Assembly: GCA_937899725.1 (NCBI GenBank)
Contig: CALCCA010000065.1
Location: 51,185-115,184 of the forward strand
Direction: 5' to 3'
Source: an uncultured Halomicronema sp.
Lineage (GTDB): Bacteria; Cyanobacteriota; Cyanobacteriia; Phormidesmidales; Phormidesmidaceae
Length of the DNA stretch: 64,000 bases
This document shows positions 62,994-64,000 of the stretch, piece by piece (within the stretch, counting starts at the first letter, position 1; each line of letters opens with the position of its first letter). The notes beneath the pieces are model-generated. The model had not been told where the DNA came from. It ran no database searches and saw only the letters and a program-made list of their open reading frames with translations. The translations under genes were made by a program, and so were the position numbers.

Positions 62994-64000
62994 GTGCCCT
63001 GGAGTTGGAAACATCAACCAAGAGACCGAAAAATCAAAGAAGACCAACAACGGAAATACACTGAGCAAATAGCCTATGAGCTTTCCGAGAACCGGCAATT
63101 GCTTAGTAAAAAAGGTGATTCAGACAAGGACTGGGAGCAGGCAGAGAAGATTGTTCGGAATCCCATCAGAACAATGCTGTTTGCCAGTAACCGCCCCTTT
63201 ATTCAACTCAAAAATCCCGCCACACAAGCTTTGAAGTTTATCGCCTGGGAGACCCCAAAATGGTTTCTCTTTTCACTTCCTAAACTGGAATGGATGAAGC
63301 TACTTGCTGTCCCTTTAGTCATAGCTGCTGCCGGTAGCATTATCAGTGGGCAGATTCAACGGGAAAACACCCAAAATAGAGCGCTTCAAGCCTATTTTGA
63401 TCAGCTCGACACCCTAACCTTTGAACGCAATCTTTTAGCTGAACTGCCAGAGAAGCCTGATACTGGGGCTATTGTGTTAGCTCGTGGGAGAACAGTTGCC
63501 GCGCTTCGAGAACTCGACCACCAAAGGAGAGAACAGCTGATCGCATTCCTTCAAGCGTCCAATTTGTCGAAATTCACTGATGCAGAGCCAGAAAGAGAGC
63601 CTGTTATTAGCTTCAGGTTTCAGAATCTATCTGCTATGAATTTGCGACACATAGATCTAAGCAACGTTGACTTTCAAGGCACTAACCTGAGGGAGGCCAA
63701 TCTGGCAGGCGCTGACTTGAGTTACGCCAATCTGGCAGGCGCTGATCTGAAGGACACCAATCTGGCAGGGGCTTTCCTTGCGTCAGCAAATCTGGCAAGA
63801 GCTGAAATGTGGGACGCCAATCTGGAAGGGGCTTTCCTGGGGGGGAGAGCAAATCTGGCAGGCGCTGATCTGAGGGACGCCAATCTAGCAGGGGCTGAAC
63901 TGGGGGAGGCCAATCTGGCAGGGGCTTTCCAGAGGGAAGCAAATCTGGCAGAATCTGAACTGAGGGAAGCCTATCTAGCAGGATCTAAACTGAGGGCGGC
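62994..64000 (+). CDS. membrane-anchored pentapeptide-repeat protein (cut by right edge)
   Basis: 335 codons are visible from GTG 62994 (VPWSWKHQPRDRKIKEDQQR), preceded by GAGGGGA; the frame runs off the window. A charged cytoplasmic lead (1-98) is followed by a span at about 103-121 (LLAVPLVIAAAGSIISG), a helical linker (FDQLDTLTFERNLLAELPEKP) and, from residue 215, pentapeptide repeats of the A(N/D)LXX type (ANLAGADLSYANLAGADLKD and onward) that build a right-handed beta-helix. The DNA repeats with a 30-base period. One unit has six residues (FLGGR) without breaking the frame. Function unknown; such proteins in cyanobacteria are abundant and mostly uncharacterised. Confidence 0.88.
   Translation, partial: MPWSWKHQPRDRKIKEDQQRKYTEQIAYELSENRQLLSKKGDSDKDWEQAEKIVRNPIRTMLFASNRPFIQLKNPATQALKFIAWETPKWFLFSLPKLEWMKLLAVPLVIAAAGSIISGQIQRENTQNRALQAYFDQLDTLTFERNLLAELPEKPDTGAIVLARGRTVAALRELDHQRREQLIAFLQASNLSKFTDAEPEREPVISFRFQNLSAMNLRHIDLSNVDFQGTNLREANLAGADLSYANLAGADLKDTNLAGAFLASANLARAEMWDANLEGAFLGGRANLAGADLRDANLAGAELGEANLAGAFQREANLAESELREAYLAGSKLRA
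63690..63998 (+). repeat. 30-bp tandem coding repeats
   Basis: About ten near-identical 30-base units, each coding for two pentapeptides (GCCAATCTGGCAGGCGCTGA and ten more bases). Copy-to-copy similarity at the DNA level suggests recent expansion or slippage. Confidence 0.8.

Noticed and set aside
63682..63942. Minus-strand 86-codon frame rich in Pro, Leu and Asp
   Set aside because: It is the complement of the 30-base pentapeptide repeats; its periodicity comes entirely from the plus-strand gene.

Overview
The window comes from a cyanobacterium. The gene content is diagnostic: photosystem I genes psaA, psaB, psaL and psaI, petM of the cytochrome b6f complex, psb27, Ycf39, Ycf49, a CRR7-type NDH-1 protein, a group 2 sigma factor and many small families found only in cyanobacteria (DUF1816, DUF1830, DUF2358, DUF4912, DUF2993, TIGR03643). 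The HIP1 octamer GCGATCGC recurs throughout, inside and between genes. Dispersed palindromic repeats, heptamer arrays and the PsaB sequence suggest a filamentous, Leptolyngbya-like lineage, but that placement is an inference.

Layout. 1-9.8 kb: the start of proS (cut by the left edge), a group 2 sigma factor behind a candidate high-light (HLR1) element, ycf49, csaB, a coiled-coil protein and several cyanobacterial unknowns. 10-13.5 kb: pgi, two conserved unknowns and psb27. 13.7-19.7 kb: a ribosomal/transcription cluster rpmJ-rpsM-rpsK-rpoA-rplQ-truA-rplM-rpsI-rpmE-prfA with its own strong promoter; the usual upstream secY-adk-infA block is replaced by psb27. 19.8-24 kb: an SbcD/Mre11-like nuclease, a DUF1830 gene in otherwise empty DNA, and a membrane GTPase. 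24-29 kb: a delta-9-type desaturase divergent from a long TetR regulator with matching operator palindromes, then a LysR regulator facing a decayed dehydrogenase gene, a VOC protein and an aldo/keto reductase. 29-36 kb: transglutaminase-like protein, MltA, an esterase, leuB, prepilin peptidase and a Uma2 nuclease. 36-47 kb: ycf39, petM, a tyrosine recombinase, a Na/Pi transporter, then psaI, psaL, psaB and psaA on the minus strand. 47-64 kb: an accessory mixture with recQ, a flavin-binding protein, an outer-membrane barrel, a beta-lactamase-like hydrolase, a metallo-beta-lactamase-fold protein, a four-PAS hybrid kinase, a TSUP transporter, CRR7, an SGNH-like lipoprotein, a CYP110-like P450 and a membrane-anchored pentapeptide-repeat protein cut by the right edge.

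Most promising for novelty: (i) the desaturase/TetR pair, with two near-identical 15-bp palindromes in the divergent promoter, a third exact palindrome inside the desaturase gene, and a regulator whose C-terminal half resembles a catalytically dead tyrosine recombinase; (ii) at least three families of dispersed, hairpin-forming repeats, one with terminal inverted repeats like a MITE; (iii) a copy of the recQ 5' end lying beyond an intervening oxidase-like gene. Three very small genes (rpmJ, petM, psaI), a broken gene at 27.2 kb and the open-ended gene at the right edge were read directly from the DNA. No rRNA, tRNA, CRISPR array, intact insertion sequence or prophage was seen.
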